From NCBI RefSeq assembly GCF_020171655.1, contig NZ_JAIVAC010000001.1, forward strand, positions 1,736,001 through 1,800,000: a stretch of DNA of 64,000 bases, in the 5' to 3' direction. Source of the stretch: Exiguobacterium aestuarii. Its GTDB lineage: Bacteria > Bacillota > Bacilli > Exiguobacteriales > Exiguobacteriaceae. A program made the position numbers and the translations under genes. The notes under the pieces are model-generated. The model saw only the letters and a program-made list of their open reading frames with translations, did no database searches and had not been told where the DNA came from. Below are positions 63,970-64,000 of the stretch, piece after piece; the first letter of the stretch is position 1, and each line of letters opens with the position of its first letter.

Positions 63970-64000
63970 TTATTTTGTACCAAACAAACGGTCACCCGCA
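63970..64000 (-). CDS. upp: Uracil phosphoribosyltransferase, last codons
   Basis: The final 31 bases on the minus strand encode AGDRLFGTK and stop, which is the highly conserved C-terminus of Upp (the AGDAGDRLFGTK end). Upp converts uracil and PRPP to UMP. In Bacillus upp lies directly upstream of the atp operon, so the transporter genes at 61.2-63.9 kb appear inserted between these partners. Only the end of the gene is visible. Confidence 0.85.
   Translation of the reverse strand, partial: AGDRLFGTK

Overview
The window looks like a stretch of chromosome from a mid-GC, motile, non-sporulating member of the Bacillales, most likely Exiguobacterium. This is inferred from gene order and protein resemblance; no search was run. 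The F1Fo-ATPase operon is followed by ywzB-like, murA, mbl, flhO-flhP and fabZ, the Bacillus order. The sporulation genes spoIID and spoIIID that lie between murA and mbl in Bacillus are absent. No rRNA, tRNA, CRISPR array, insertion sequence or prophage was seen. Many of the genes face the minus strand.

Region by region. 1-1.9 kb: beta-glucoside PTS permease and its LicT antiterminator, each preceded by an RNA antiterminator/terminator pair, with a cre site on the promoter. 2.0-6.0 kb: a siderophore ABC importer behind a near-consensus promoter and a perfect Fur box. 6.0-9.8 kb: housekeeping and accessory genes (PaiB-like, HAD hydrolase, DUF2200, DUF1801, DedA-like, polysaccharide deacetylase). 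9.9-14.2 kb: a chemoreceptor with a sigma-D-type promoter, a divergent SDR/Rrf2 pair with overlapping promoters, a TerC-family protein behind a doubly palindromic promoter, and a 53-aa membrane protein. 14.2-24.3 kb: an M23 peptidase, a DUF305 protein, a free-standing Mur-ligase N-terminal domain, an OmpR-type two-component system, and a copper module (CopB ATPase, beta-propeller lipoprotein, multicopper oxidase, CsoR-like operator), then an orphan soluble kinase. 24.3-31.3 kb: a diguanylate cyclase and a six-gene glycerol-3-phosphate operon (glpP-ugpC-ugpA-ugpE-ugpB-glpQ-like) with a leader terminator that GlpP probably controls. 31.3-38.4 kb: a (6-4)-type iron-sulfur photolyase, a methyltransferase, a GAF-GGDEF cyclase, a C45 hydrolase, a second chemoreceptor and small lipoproteins. 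38.4-51.6 kb: fabZ, mscL, glycerate kinase, flhO-flhP, an orphan kinase, a LytS-like kinase with an unusual SARP-like response regulator, mbl, murA and a DUF1146 gene. 51.8-60.3 kb: an EAL-HDOD protein and the nine-gene atp operon. 60.3-61.2 kb: an unusually long non-coding region. 61.2-64 kb: an OpuC/EgtUV-type transporter and the last codons of upp.

Functionally the segment mixes core envelope and energy genes with environmental sensing: four histidine kinases but only two response regulators, two chemoreceptors, and three c-di-GMP-type proteins. It also carries nutrient and stress uptake genes for iron, G3P, beta-glucosides and an osmolyte or ergothioneine. Many regulatory sites can be read directly: RAT, cre, a Fur box, a CsoR-like operator, sigma-D-like and sigma-B-like promoters, and paired operators of unknown repressors.
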